A stretch of 64,000 nt of DNA from Amycolatopsis sp. AA4 (GTDB lineage: Bacteria > Actinomycetota > Actinomycetes > Mycobacteriales > Pseudonocardiaceae): NCBI RefSeq assembly GCF_002796545.1, contig NZ_CP024895.1, positions 124,001-188,000 of the forward strand. Reading direction: 5' to 3'. The notes beneath the pieces were generated by a model. That model did no database searches and had not been told where the DNA came from. It saw nothing but the letters and a program-made list of their open reading frames with translations. Both the position numbers and the translations under genes were made by a program. Numbering within the stretch: the stretch's first letter is position 1; every line of letters starts with the position of its first letter. Shown here in pieces: positions 1 to 8,281 of this stretch.

Positions 1-363
1 CTGATCTGCGGAGCCGCGATGACACAAGATCATGTGGCCCAGTTCGTGCAGAATGATGTGCTCGCGGAGAAGATCGGCGGCGGAGGCGTCGTAGATGATC
101 AGGTCGACGGTCGGGCCCGGCAACCAGACCGCGTCCGGCGCTTTCACAGGCAGGGGAAGCGGCAGCAGCTCCATCGGGCGGCCGCGGTACGAGGCAAGAC
201 GAGCGGCGAATTCCTCCAGGTCCCACGGCTTCGGCACCCCGATTTCGTCCAGGACGCGGCCGATCGAACGGCGAAGCTCCCGAAGCTCGCGGAACCGGCC
301 GATCGGCCCGCCCGGAGAGCGCTGTCGATCGCCGTGCGGCCCCGGCCCGCCAGTCTCGGTCAT
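1..363 (-). CDS. ImmA/IrrE-type metallopeptidase, C-terminus beyond the window
   Basis: A 121-codon partial frame read leftward off the window edge. Its start ATG overlaps the stop of the upstream XRE gene in an ATGA, so the two are translationally coupled. Near residue 108 it has REHIILHELGHMIL. The HELGH is the HExxH zinc-binding motif of the ImmA/IrrE (DUF955) family, soluble peptidases that typically cut a partner XRE repressor. The first 90 residues contain a helical stretch (GRFRELRELRRSIGRVLDEIG). Pairing with an XRE gene is the usual arrangement for phage and ICE switches and for some stress systems. Seen: the motif and the coupling. Inferred: cleavage of the neighbouring regulator. 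The third zinc ligand would lie outside the window. Confidence 0.85.
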   Translation of the reverse strand, partial: MTETGGPGPHGDRQRSPGGPIGRFRELRELRRSIGRVLDEIGVPKPWDLEEFAARLASYRGRPMELLPLPLPVKAPDAVWLPGPTVDLIIYDASAADLLREHIILHELGHMILCHRGSADQ

Positions 364-821
364 CCGGCCGAGGTCCCCTTTCCCCCGTCTGTATCCCCGG
401 CCGCCTGCCGGTTGTGCTTCCGCTCGACGGCCAGCAGATTTGCGATGAGACCTCCGACGATGTCCTGGTTGTCGTCGCTGAGCTCGCCCGCGCGCATCAG
501 GTGATGCCGCATTGTTCCGTCCCGCAGGGCGAGCAGGTAGCGTAGCTCGTTCATCGACGCCGCCGGGTCGTCGTCAGTGAAATAGGACGTCTCGACCCCG
601 AAGAACTTGGCCAAGCTCGCCAGCGTGCCGATCTTCGGGTCGTCAGTCTCACCGATTCTGAGCCGCCGCACCGTCTGCGCGCTGATCGACCCGAGCCCCT
701 GCTTCTCGATGCCCTCGGCGATCTCGACATCGCTCCACGGGCCGCCTCGCGACTCCGACCGCACATTGACCAGGTACTGGAGGCGGTCGGCGATCGTGCT
801 GCCTTTGCCTGGTTCTTCCAT
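360..821 (-). CDS. XRE-family helix-turn-helix regulator
   Basis: A regulator of about 153 residues. The chosen start (MEEPGKGSTIADRL) has an AAAGGG ribosome site about 8 bases upstream. The frame stays open to an ATG at 905, giving 181 residues, so that start is possible. The N-terminal half has an XRE-type HTH (DVEIAEGI...ISAQTVRRLRIGETDDPKIGTLASLAKFFGV), typical of actinobacterial XRE proteins that partner a metallopeptidase. The C-terminal helices (LRYLLALRDGTMRHHLMRAGELSDD) probably mediate dimerisation. It overlaps the peptidase gene by 4 bases, so the pair is one operon. A similar protein is encoded at 26920-27384. Two copies of an ATGTTGAgT/ATGTTGAcT motif just upstream (about 850-890) could be its own operator, by inference. 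Confidence 0.8.
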   Translation of the reverse strand: MEEPGKGSTIADRLQYLVNVRSESRGGPWSDVEIAEGIEKQGLGSISAQTVRRLRIGETDDPKIGTLASLAKFFGVETSYFTDDDPAASMNELRYLLALRDGTMRHHLMRAGELSDDNQDIVGGLIANLLAVERKHNRQAAGDTDGGKGTSAG

Positions 822-1447
822 CACCGACCCTTTCCCCCAGCGAACATAGATGTTGAGTTGAGCCTCAGTCTGCGACATCCATGTTGACTCGTGAATGACC
901 TTCACTTTAGGGTGCTCACTGGTCGATCCACAACAACGGGGGTCGCCGAATCAGCGTCGTCCGTGCCAGTGGGTGGCACGTCGACGCAAATCCGGTTGCA
1001 GGTACCGCGGGGCGGGACACTCGCAAGCCTCCACGCGGACTGCATGAAGAGGGGGGAATGTGTTCCTGCCGCCGACAGCAGGGGGGAGTTAGCGCTGTCG
1101 GCGGCAGGACCATGCGGAACACGCCAGGGGGGTGACGTCCGCCTTCCCCACTCTAGTCCGCTGAGGTCTTCGACGGGCTACTTCGCAGACTGCCCGGCTC
1201 ATGACTCACCCACAAAGCGGGTCGACGGCACATCAAGCGGAAATCAGGTGGAAGCTGTAGCCGACCTCACGGGACACCTCATGCGATCGATGCTGCCTTT
1301 AACCGCCGGGCAACATCAACCCTTGCACACGGGTCCGGGTGCGGCAGGCGATGCGGCGATCGAACCCGGGGCACGGGTGATCACGCTTCCCACCTGCCTC
1401 GCCCATGTCTGTCGGCCTGCGGAGAAACAAGGTACTCGGCGAGCCGC
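822..1447. other. Intergenic region with a long perfect dyad
   Basis: No convincing gene is seen; open frames here lack protein-like composition and ribosome sites. The stretch holds the promoter side of the XRE/peptidase operon, including the ATGTTGA repeats at about 850-890. It also holds a 16-bp perfect inverted repeat at 1064-1109. Confidence 0.6.
1064..1109. terminator. Perfect 16-bp inverted repeat with a 14-nt loop
   Basis: Arms TCCTGCCGCCGACAGC (1064-1079) and GCTGTCGGCGGCAGGA (1094-1109) match at all 16 positions around a 14-base loop, which is G-rich on the plus strand. It lies downstream of the 775-residue gene and upstream of the XRE operon, both on the minus strand. A terminator without a U tract, common in actinobacteria, is the simplest reading. 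A protein-binding dyad is possible. Confidence 0.5.
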
Positions 1448-3775
1448 TTAGGGTGGTGCGCTCGCACTCGCTCGTCGTTTCGCGATCAGTGTGCGGCGCA
1501 AGACGGTCGCGGCGCTGGCAAGTTCCGCGAGATCTGGTTCTCCGCGCTCGTGGCAGCGAATGCACAGACGGCGGCCGGAGTCGTCGGTGGCGATCGGCTG
1601 GAGTGGCCTGTCGCATCCCTCGCACTGGGAGGCGCTGACGAGTTCCTCGACGAGTTCCAGGAAGAACGTGAACTGGCGCCGTCCCGGGGTTGCGCTGGTG
1701 AAGTCGAGAAGATCGAGCCAGTCCCTGATGCTCTCGTCGTTGGCGAAATAGTCGGCGTGCCCGGCGAACCCTGCGATGTGCTGCCGCAGGTCGTCGACGT
1801 AGTCCTTCCAGTACGGCGGAACGTCGGAGACACGATCGGACGCGCCGACCTTCCCGTGCCCGCTGAACTCGCGCGCCAGGGCGACGCGCTCCTTGAACGC
1901 CCCGCTGCGAGTCTTGCCCAGCGCGGCGCCGATCTCAGTCCAGGTCAGGCCGTGCTCACGGGCCAGGTCGAACCATGCTGCGCGCTCGCTTTTGATCCGG
2001 TGGTAGACGTCGTTCGCGAGGAGCAGGCCCGCACGCCCGTCCGCCTGGCGCCGCTCGGTCGGGGTCGGCAGCTCCGGGTCGACGTGGCGCGCGATAGGTC
2101 GGCGGGGGTCGACGATGTAGGCAAGCATCCCGTACGTGTCGTCCCGCGAGGGAATCCGCTCGATCAGATCTTCGCGGTCGGCGAGGTCGTCGACCCACCG
2201 CGCCTGCAGCTCCTCGACGGTGTCCGCGACCAGATCGCGGCGTCGTCCGCGGCCGTCGAGGACTATCTGTTCCCGCGGGTCGGGAGTCGCCCTCCGGCGC
2301 CCGCGTCGCCGCCCGGCCGAGCCGGACGCGAGGCGACGTCGGCGCATGCCCACCGCGCTCGGAGCGGTGACGCCCAGGGCCGGCGCGGTCTCGCTCTGGG
2401 TCGCATTGGTCGCGAGGTCGAGGTTGAACGCGATCAGTTCGGCTTCGAGGCGATCGCGGGTCTTGCTCAGGTCCTCCCAGACGACGAGCGCGGCCAGAAA
2501 GTCGGATTTCACCAAGGGTTCGACATCGTGCCGCCGGCGCAGTGCCATCAGGAACTCATAGGCCGGCAGATCCGCCGGAAAGTCCGTCGACCGACGCTCT
2601 CGCAGCTCCCGCAACGCAGTCTGCCAGGTCGGAACCCGGGGCGCTGCCCGCGGCGGTCGCGGCCAGCGTCGGCTGAGCGAAGCGATGACCTCCGCGACCT
2701 CGTCGGTCCTGCTCCAGGAGCCGCAGGTGAAGGGTTCCGGCGCGACGTACTGCGCCCGCAGCCGTGCAGAGGCGTCGGGGATGGGGGAGGGCAAGCGCCG
2801 CGCTTCCAACACCGACACGGTGGCCGCTGTGCTTCGTGCAAACAGCGCAGTCCATGCCGCGGCGGTCGGGGTGTACCGCAACTCGACCGCCGGATGTTGC
2901 TGCGCCCACACTTCGAGAACCGGACCGGGCGGAACACTGGCCGCGACGTGAAGGACCAGGTCAGACGGAACCTCGTCCCGAAGCCGGGACAGGAAGCCGA
3001 TGGCATCTACGGCCGCCTGCTCGTCCAGGACACAGCGCTTCCGCTCGCCGAGGCGCGCTGCGATGCGTGCCACGGCCAGGCATTCGTCGAATGTCTGCTG
3101 TCGGCCGCTCAGCATCGCTGTCCGGCGTAGCTCCGACTCCTTCGACCGGTTTGTCGGATCCCGAACGCTTGCGGCGAAGACCGCGAGCATCAACCCACTC
3201 GGGATGACACGGTCCCCGGCCGGATCGGAGTCACCCGGAGCGTCGGCGGGAGCGCCGCCAATGGCGAGAAGACCGACCAGCGTCCGTGCACGACCCGCGA
3301 ACCATGGATCGGCGATCAGGATGCCGGGTGGAGGGGGAGTGAACCCGGCTTTTCTCCATACCTGTGAGATCGTGCTCTGCGACAGAACCTCTCCCAGCCT
3401 CTCGGCCAGTGCGGTCGCTGTCGCGGGCTCCGCGCCTGGCGAGGTGACGGCCTGGAGGATGGTCTGCTCCCGCAGCAACATGTCCGCCGCGCAAGGAGCC
3501 GGCGTCAGCAACCCAGCGACCCGATGCCGCTCGAACCGCGAGCGCCATCGCGCCTCAGTTCGATTGAGGTTCTTGATCGACTCTGTGGTCGCGTTGCCCG
3601 AGCCGATGGCGGCAGCGGCGAGGACAATGCGTGCACGCTCGCCTAGCCGACCCGGAGCCGTTGCAAGAAGCGAAAGGATCCGGAACTCCGCTTCGGTGAG
3701 CCGCAGCGGAGTCCCGGGGGGGCTTTGTCCGGTCATGCCGAGAGACTTGCACATCAGGCTGCTAATTGCGCGCAT
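1448..3775 (-). CDS. Composite DNA-binding protein built on an inactivated IS630-like transposase
   Basis: A 775-residue protein. Residues of about 25-150 resemble the paired HTH domains of IS630/Tc1 transposases (RARIVLAAAAIGSGNATTE, then LAERLGEVLSQSTISQVWRKAGFTPP). Residues of about 150-330 follow the IS630 DDE core: LRYTPTAAAW sits where active enzymes have FTPTSASW. However, the aspartate of the usual LVLDNASTH is replaced (LHVAASVPP), the glutamate after TPT is absent, and no first DE motif is seen. The core is therefore probably catalytically dead. Further C-terminal come a sigma-like HTH (about 440-480), another HTH (HGLTWTEIGAALGKTRSGAF, about 620) and a four-cysteine zinc ribbon (C718, C721, C738, C741). 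A regulator is the likely role. Starts at MCKS or MTGQ are also possible. Target unknown. Confidence 0.7.
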   Translation of the reverse strand: MRAISSLMCKSLGMTGQSPPGTPLRLTEAEFRILSLLATAPGRLGERARIVLAAAAIGSGNATTESIKNLNRTEARWRSRFERHRVAGLLTPAPCAADMLLREQTILQAVTSPGAEPATATALAERLGEVLSQSTISQVWRKAGFTPPPPGILIADPWFAGRARTLVGLLAIGGAPADAPGDSDPAGDRVIPSGLMLAVFAASVRDPTNRSKESELRRTAMLSGRQQTFDECLAVARIAARLGERKRCVLDEQAAVDAIGFLSRLRDEVPSDLVLHVAASVPPGPVLEVWAQQHPAVELRYTPTAAAWTALFARSTAATVSVLEARRLPSPIPDASARLRAQYVAPEPFTCGSWSRTDEVAEVIASLSRRWPRPPRAAPRVPTWQTALRELRERRSTDFPADLPAYEFLMALRRRHDVEPLVKSDFLAALVVWEDLSKTRDRLEAELIAFNLDLATNATQSETAPALGVTAPSAVGMRRRRLASGSAGRRRGRRRATPDPREQIVLDGRGRRRDLVADTVEELQARWVDDLADREDLIERIPSRDDTYGMLAYIVDPRRPIARHVDPELPTPTERRQADGRAGLLLANDVYHRIKSERAAWFDLAREHGLTWTEIGAALGKTRSGAFKERVALAREFSGHGKVGASDRVSDVPPYWKDYVDDLRQHIAGFAGHADYFANDESIRDWLDLLDFTSATPGRRQFTFFLELVEELVSASQCEGCDRPLQPIATDDSGRRLCIRCHERGEPDLAELASAATVLRRTLIAKRRASASAPP

Positions 3776-4693
3776 TTAGACGTTGCCTTGACGAGGTCGA
3801 CTCCCACGGCAGTTAACCTCACCGCCCTGACCTGCAGAAACTCTACCAAGAAGGGTGCGGCTTCTGCGTGGTGGCTCAGTGTCTGATTCCCCCGAAGGTT
3901 TCAGCAGGGAACCCCGAGAGTTCGACGGGGGGTTCGGCGGTGCGTGTGAATCTTTCGACCCGCAGGTCCAGCCGCGTTCGCCTCGGCAGCAGTGTCTGCG
4001 TACTGAAAATCTCTGGTGACACAGCGCGGCTCGTCCCGGCAGCGGTCGGAGATTTCAACCTGCAGACCATTGGCACGGACACTGAAATCTTCGGGCATAC
4101 GACACTCGGACAGAGGCGAGGGGGATCCTTTGACAAAACGTCACCGTGACGAAGCACGTGGAGGTGAGTTCTCCAGCCCCGCCCGAATCTGATCGGGGGG
4201 CCCTGCTCGATTCAAGCTCTGCGCTCCGGGGGCCGACAACTGGCTGATTGTGGAGCCTGGCGCTGGAGACCGCGCACCGGCCGAACACGACCGGGGTGGA
4301 GTGCTCTGCCCAGCGCGCCCCCCTTTGTCCGGGCGACGGACCGAGAAGCCGATCCGTCGATTTCGACGGATCCGCACCCTGCCTAGGCCTCCGCCCCGTA
4401 CCTTGTTTAACGGACTCAATCGGAGGGCGGGGCTACGGACCTTCCGTATAGAGGAGTGCCACACCTGGGCCCCGCACGACCCGAGTTCGAGCGACTGCGC
4501 CAGGGAGAATCGTATTCTGCGGCATCGACGGGGGAGCGAGAGCGAATGACACGAACACCACCCTTGTCGAGGCCGAAGATCAAAGCCGCCGAGCAGCAGC
4601 CCGCAATCGCCAGGCTCCGCCGACGGTTTCGTCGAACTGATGGTACCCATTGTTAGGGCTCCCCCGATGCAAGCGCCGACAGGCATGAGGATG
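3776..4693. other. Gene-poor stretch, probably decayed sequence
   Basis: No open frame here looks protein-like. The first 60 bases hold the upstream region of the 775-residue gene with a TTAAC half-palindrome (GCAGTTAAC, about 3811-3819). A 13-bp dyad CGTCACCGTGACG lies at 4139-4151 and resembles two sites close to parA. Otherwise nothing is recognised. Confidence 0.5.
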
Positions 4694-5345
4694 GCGGTAC
4701 CGTTTTTCGTGGTTCCTGATCGAGGCGCTGTGGTCTCCCCAGGTTCGGCACGACTCGAAGTGGCGACCTCGGGAAGTGACATCACCGGGGCCTGGTGGCC
4801 ATCGACCTGCCGCTGACGAGGGGCACGCCGTGCGTGCACAGGTCAAGTCTCCTCGTGACGTGAGTGCCAGCGCTCGATGCTTCGATCCGAACGACCGGTG
4901 ACCAAGCGCGGTATCGGTGTTCTTCTGTGGGCATGGGACGTGGGCAAGAGCAAGTATCACACCGTGGCGCTTAGCCCCCAGGACGGAAGCAGTTGGGCCC
5001 CCAACCGAACCGCCGCCCAACAGCGAACCGAACGCCCCTGCTCGACAAGCTCGCCGCCCACGGACTGCGCGCGACCGCGACCAGAACCGCCCCCGATCGT
5101 CGCGGAGCAGGTCGACAGTTACCCACAGCGCGCGTTGCCGGGGGGTGCCGTGGGGGCTTATTTGCCCGGGCGTGGGGCCCCCGTATAGGCCGATCTCTCT
5201 GTGGGGCCCCCGGCCGCGCGAAGGTCGACGACCGCGGCGCGTTCGTCATCGCCGACGCCGCAGGTGCTTCCCCTGCACTAGGTCGTCCTCGGCGACGGCG
5301 CCCTGGGCCGAACTGGATGCGCTGGTTCAGGTTCGACCGCCATCT
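4694..5345 (+). pseudogene. Degenerate IS110-family element (left end and transposase N-terminal half)
   Basis: This stretch is homologous to the element at 8797-10250 but badly decayed. The non-coding left end is recognisable (CGTGGTTCCTGATCGAGG here, CGTAGTTCCTGATCAAGG there). Translated pieces in different frames match the intact-type transposase: WDVGKSKYHTVAL for LDVGKGDHHAVGL, and PGRAKVDDRGAFVIADAA for PGRAKTDARDAFVIADAA. Several frameshifts and an insertion of about 60 bases separate the pieces, so no protein can be made. The C-terminal transposase domain is missing. It shows older activity of the same IS family in this replicon. Confidence 0.75.
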
Positions 5346-5379
5346 TGCCCCCCCGAGGCTGCTATGTCGTGTCAAGCCG

Positions 5380-5745
5380 CGATGGTGCGGGGTCTGCGAT
5401 TCGCGGACGGGGCTTTCGGGTGTGGTTCGCTCGAGGAGTTTGAAGATTGTGCGGGCGAGGGCGCGTTTGATGCATCGTTGCGCATCGCGGGACGTCTTGC
5501 CCTCGGCTGCGCGTTTGGCAATGTAGGCCTTGGTTGCGGGGTCGACGCGCATGCGGATCATCGTGATCGTGTGCAGTGCCCGGTTGAGCTGTCGGTCTCC
5601 GCCGCGATTGAGGCGGTGCCGGTGGGTCATCCCGGACGAGGCCGGGATCGGCGCAAGCACCCGCGAAGGCTGCGAACGCGGCTTCAGAGCGGAACCGGCC
5701 CGAGTGAGACCAGGGGCAGGCGGCGGGGTTGAGACTAATCACCCC
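5380..5745 (-). pseudogene. 3' fragment of a second IS110-family transposase
   Basis: The minus strand encodes the C-terminal part of a different IS110-family transposase (transposase_20 domain): GRFRSEAAFAAFAGACADP, then after a one-base frameshift near 5655, PIPASSGMTHRHRLNRGGDR, followed by LNRALHTITMIRMRVDP and AEGKTSRDAQRCIKRALART. The N-terminal RuvC-like half is absent, so this is a truncated and frameshifted remnant. It sits tail to tail with the plus-strand remnant at 4694-5345, suggesting that one IS inserted into or next to another before both decayed. Confidence 0.8.
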
Positions 5746-5754
5746 TAGAGTTTC

Positions 5755-5832
5755 GTCACGTGACACTGAACTTCGCTACCAGCAGGTACGCCCGCACTAG
5801 GTGCCATACCAGCTACTTGTGTCACAGTGACA
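5755..5832. promoter_or_regulatory. Two GTCAC-GTGAC dyads upstream of parA
   Basis: GTCACGTGAC at 5755-5764 and TGTCACAGTGACA at 5820-5832 share half-sites with each other and with CGTCACCGTGACG at 4139-4151. They lie 225-300 bases before parA in an AT-richer patch. They are candidates for parS-like centromere sites or operators. This is inference from position and repetition. Confidence 0.4.
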
Positions 5833-5996
5833 AAACTGGCCGCAACGCCTCTACCTGCATTTTCTAAAAGCCTGAAACCATAAAACTCTGAAAAGGCGTG
5901 GCCGTACGTTGCTGGCCTAGATGACGTCAGGTCGACACGCTGGGCGGCTGTTGCGAGCCCCGACTGCGGGATGCAGTACGGTGCTCCATGCGTCAC

Positions 5997-6020
5997 GTGG
6001 TGCGCGCCAGCGCGCACCAC
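5997..6020. promoter_or_regulatory. Dyad in the parA leader, possible operator
   Basis: A perfect 10-bp inverted repeat, GTGGTGCGCG and CGCGCACCAC with a 4-base loop, lies 24 bases before the parA ribosome site AGGAG (6044-6048). It could be the autoregulatory operator common in par operons, or an mRNA hairpin. Confidence 0.45.
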
Positions 6021-6055
6021 TCACAGACAGACTTCAACCGCACAGGAGTCCGCAG

Positions 6056-6967
6056 ATGACCCAGCTAGACCCACCGGAGGATGGTCCGCGAGGGGTTGCT
6101 ACCACGGCTCTCTCCGGTAAGGGCGGCCCTGGAAAATCTTTTCTCACACACCACCTTGCCAGTGAGGCTTCCTCGCAAGGTAAGTCAGTCCTGATGATGG
6201 ACGCAGATCCCGAAGCCAACTTGACCGCGCGCTTCGTGGAAAACAACCCAGGACTCAAAGACGCTCCTGGCTTGGCTGATGTACTCATTGCAGCTGGAAT
6301 TCTAAACGGAGATGACCAATTCGACTACGAAGCAGGAGCAGAAAAACTCCGTGAGGTAATCCAGTCTATCGATTGGCCCGGGGTTAAGTTCATACCTGCA
6401 GGAAAACAACTTCTAGCTATCAGCCAGGTAACCTTGAATGGCCAGAACTGGCAGTGGCTCATTAGGGAGATTTTTGAAGAAGCTGGCTTGTACGATGAGT
6501 TCGATCTTTTAGCACTTGACACCGCCGGGCGACGAGCTGCACTCGTAACGATGGTAATGTACGCATGCGATGTGGCCTTTTCCCCCATCGGAAACACTGC
6601 TGACTCCGTTCTTAAGGCGAAGCAAGCCAAGGATCGCGTCTTAGCGATTCAGGGCGTTCATCCCTTGAAGTGGGTGGGCGTCGTGGTCACTGGACTGGAC
6701 ATGCGGGCTGCCGCAAACGTGGACATCCGGGCACAAGCCTTCGAAGAGTTCGGCCTGCTCGACAACGAAGGCAACATTGTAGGACAAGGCGAAGTAGTGC
6801 TCGAAATTCCATATCGACCGGCGACTGTTCATGAGGCATACAACAACGGTAAGCGCCTCGAAGAATACAAGGGTCAAGGCGCGCAAGATATGTCGAAGCT
6901 TTTTAGAGACTTTCTAAAAGAACACATCTTTGGATCTCGCTCGCAGGTCAGGGAGGTAGAAGCGTGA
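6056..6967 (+). CDS. parA: ParA-type partition ATPase
   Basis: A 303-residue ATPase of the ParA/MinD (SIMIBI) class that segregates plasmid copies. Residues 21-28 (GKGGPGKS) are a deviant Walker A with the signature lysine at K22, preceded by a short N-terminus without a DNA-binding extension. The segment MMDADPEANLTARF matches the DxD/switch region, and LLALDTAG corresponds to Walker A'. The ATG is chosen because AGGAG sits 7 bases upstream; the frame is open further up but without support. The stop overlaps the GTG of the next gene. GC content and codon usage are clearly lower than in the neighbours, suggesting the par locus came from another source. Regulation may use the dyads at 5755-5832 and 5997-6020. 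Confidence 0.92.
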   Translation: MTQLDPPEDGPRGVATTALSGKGGPGKSFLTHHLASEASSQGKSVLMMDADPEANLTARFVENNPGLKDAPGLADVLIAAGILNGDDQFDYEAGAEKLREVIQSIDWPGVKFIPAGKQLLAISQVTLNGQNWQWLIREIFEEAGLYDEFDLLALDTAGRRAALVTMVMYACDVAFSPIGNTADSVLKAKQAKDRVLAIQGVHPLKWVGVVVTGLDMRAAANVDIRAQAFEEFGLLDNEGNIVGQGEVVLEIPYRPATVHEAYNNGKRLEEYKGQGAQDMSKLFRDFLKEHIFGSRSQVREVEA

Positions 6968-7800
6968 GCCCGGCAGAGTCTAAAGCGGAGAGGATCAGGC
7001 GCGAGCGTCGTGAGCGACGGGGGCAGCCCGCAATTGATCCCGACGCTGATTCAACAATTCTGCCTACTGCACCAAAGCCCGCACACTCCGCTGAGCCCAA
7101 GCCCGAGCCCAAGCCGGAACCCAAGCCCGAGCCCAAGCCCGAGCCCAAGCCCGAGCCCAAGCCCGAGCCCAAGCCCGAGCCCAAGCCCGAGCCCAAGCCC
7201 GAGCCCAAGCCCGAGCCCAAGCCCGAGCCCAAGCCCGAGCCCAAGCCCGAGCCCAAGCCGGAACCCAAGCCCGAGCCCGCAGAGCAGACGGGCGAACGAG
7301 CAGAGAATGTCAACAGCGTTCCCCTGAATCCGTCCTGGGCTCCCACTGCGTTGATCGAGTCTTACAGGGCTGCGCACACGTTCACTGGTACCGAATGGGT
7401 CCCAGCGTCGGTCAGTCTTGAGAAGGATGTTAAGAGGCGACTCGAGCGGCGACGAAGCCGCGACTACAAGAAGTATCGGCTCAAGATCGCCGAGACGCAC
7501 TACATCAACGCTGCATTCAAATCACGGCCGAAATCGCTCGACCAGTTGATCGACCTGACTCGGGAGTACCTGGAGGGACGAGGGCTTCATCCCTACGTGG
7601 GCAGGGGCACGACGACGCGCGTTGAGCCTGCGGTGGAGGCTGACATGGAAGATCTCGAAGTAGATCTCCGAGATCATGCTGGCTTCGGAATGTTCGGCAA
7701 AGTACAAAGCGCCCTCGTCGCTAGATTGCTTGATGCGCTCGACCAGAGCGACATTACCGATGGCGCACTGGATCTGGATGCTCTTAGTGCCCGCACGTAG
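6964..7800 (+). CDS. Partition partner protein with an EPKP repeat linker
   Basis: A 278-residue protein whose GTG overlaps the parA stop by 4 bases, the position of a ParB or other centromere-binding partner. Residues 1-40 are basic (KAERIRRERRERRG). Residues of about 44-105 are some 15 copies of EPKP, a stiff extended polyproline-like linker. The C-terminal 165 residues hold a basic segment (KDVKRRLERRRSRDYKKYRLKIAETHYINAA) that looks like a ribbon-helix-helix or HTH DNA-binding region, then an acidic tail. No ParB/Srx catalytic motif is visible, so this is a non-canonical partner (type Ib/III-like) by context. Function is inferred from the operon. Confidence 0.75.
   Translation: MSPAESKAERIRRERRERRGQPAIDPDADSTILPTAPKPAHSAEPKPEPKPEPKPEPKPEPKPEPKPEPKPEPKPEPKPEPKPEPKPEPKPEPKPEPKPEPKPEPAEQTGERAENVNSVPLNPSWAPTALIESYRAAHTFTGTEWVPASVSLEKDVKRRLERRRSRDYKKYRLKIAETHYINAAFKSRPKSLDQLIDLTREYLEGRGLHPYVGRGTTTRVEPAVEADMEDLEVDLRDHAGFGMFGKVQSALVARLLDALDQSDITDGALDLDALSART
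7093..7278 (+). repeat. 12-bp tandem repeat encoding EPKP
   Basis: About 15.5 copies of GAGCCCAAGCCC lie inside the parA partner gene. Near-identical units with a GAACCC variant occur symmetrically near both ends of the array. The unit is a multiple of three, so copy-number change keeps the frame and only lengthens or shortens the linker. Confidence 0.95.
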
Positions 7801-7866
7801 CTCAGCACCTAGTCAATGGAGGCGGGCCATCGTGGGCCTCACACTTGATTGATCGGGTAGACCAGA

Positions 7867-7916
7867 CCCATTGCCGTGACGAACGGGGAGAGGAGAGGGT
7901 TCGTCACGGCAATGGG
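7867..7916 (+). terminator. 18-bp perfect hairpin after the par operon
   Basis: CCCATTGCCGTGACGAAC (7867-7884) pairs perfectly with GTTCGTCACGGCAATGGG (7899-7916) around a 14-base all-purine loop. It begins 66 bases after the par partner stop, so a terminator is most likely. The arms contain the same CGTGACGAA word seen in the dyad at 4139-4151, so a centromere role cannot be excluded. Confidence 0.6.
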
Positions 7917-8281
7917 CCGCTGGGAGGGATCCCGAATCAGCAGCGCTCTCACCTCATCTGCGGACGTGGAGGGATTCCCCAGCAAGGACGCAGCGCGCGT
8001 TTGCCCGTCCCCGACGAACTAGCAGCCCCCATCGTGTCCATCTACAGCAGGGAAACTTGATTGCACTGTCATGCAGCGGGGTCGGCTCGGCCCCGCAATG
8101 ACACCCGCAAGTTCGCAGACAGGACAGCGGCGAGTTGCCTCGGCCCGATCGGCGTTGGTGGACGGAATAGCCGCTACCTGGGCAAGAAGCTAGCCTCGTT
8201 TGGTCGCCGCTCGGTCAAGCTGCTTGATGCGAGTCAGCAACTCAGGCGACTCAGGATCGGCGGCCCCTTCGATCATGACCA
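7917..8281. other. Intergenic region with a possible out-of-frame tail of the next gene
   Basis: No independent gene is seen. On the minus strand, 8193-8310 in the frame next to the 8282-8782 gene encodes a protein-like tail (RLDVESYTLMVMIEGAADPE ... DRAATKRG, stop at 8191). The rest shows nothing recognisable. Confidence 0.45.

Noticed and set aside
3868..4157. Overlapping 93-codon frames on both strands
   Set aside because: Neither has a ribosome site or recognisable sequence. They are mirror frames in a decayed region.
7093..7278. CRISPR array or origin repeats
   Set aside because: The units are contiguous 12-bp coding repeats without spacers, and they keep the reading frame of the par partner gene.
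6948..7346. Antisense frame with GLGSGLGSG repeats
   Set aside because: It is only the complement of the EPKP repeat array.
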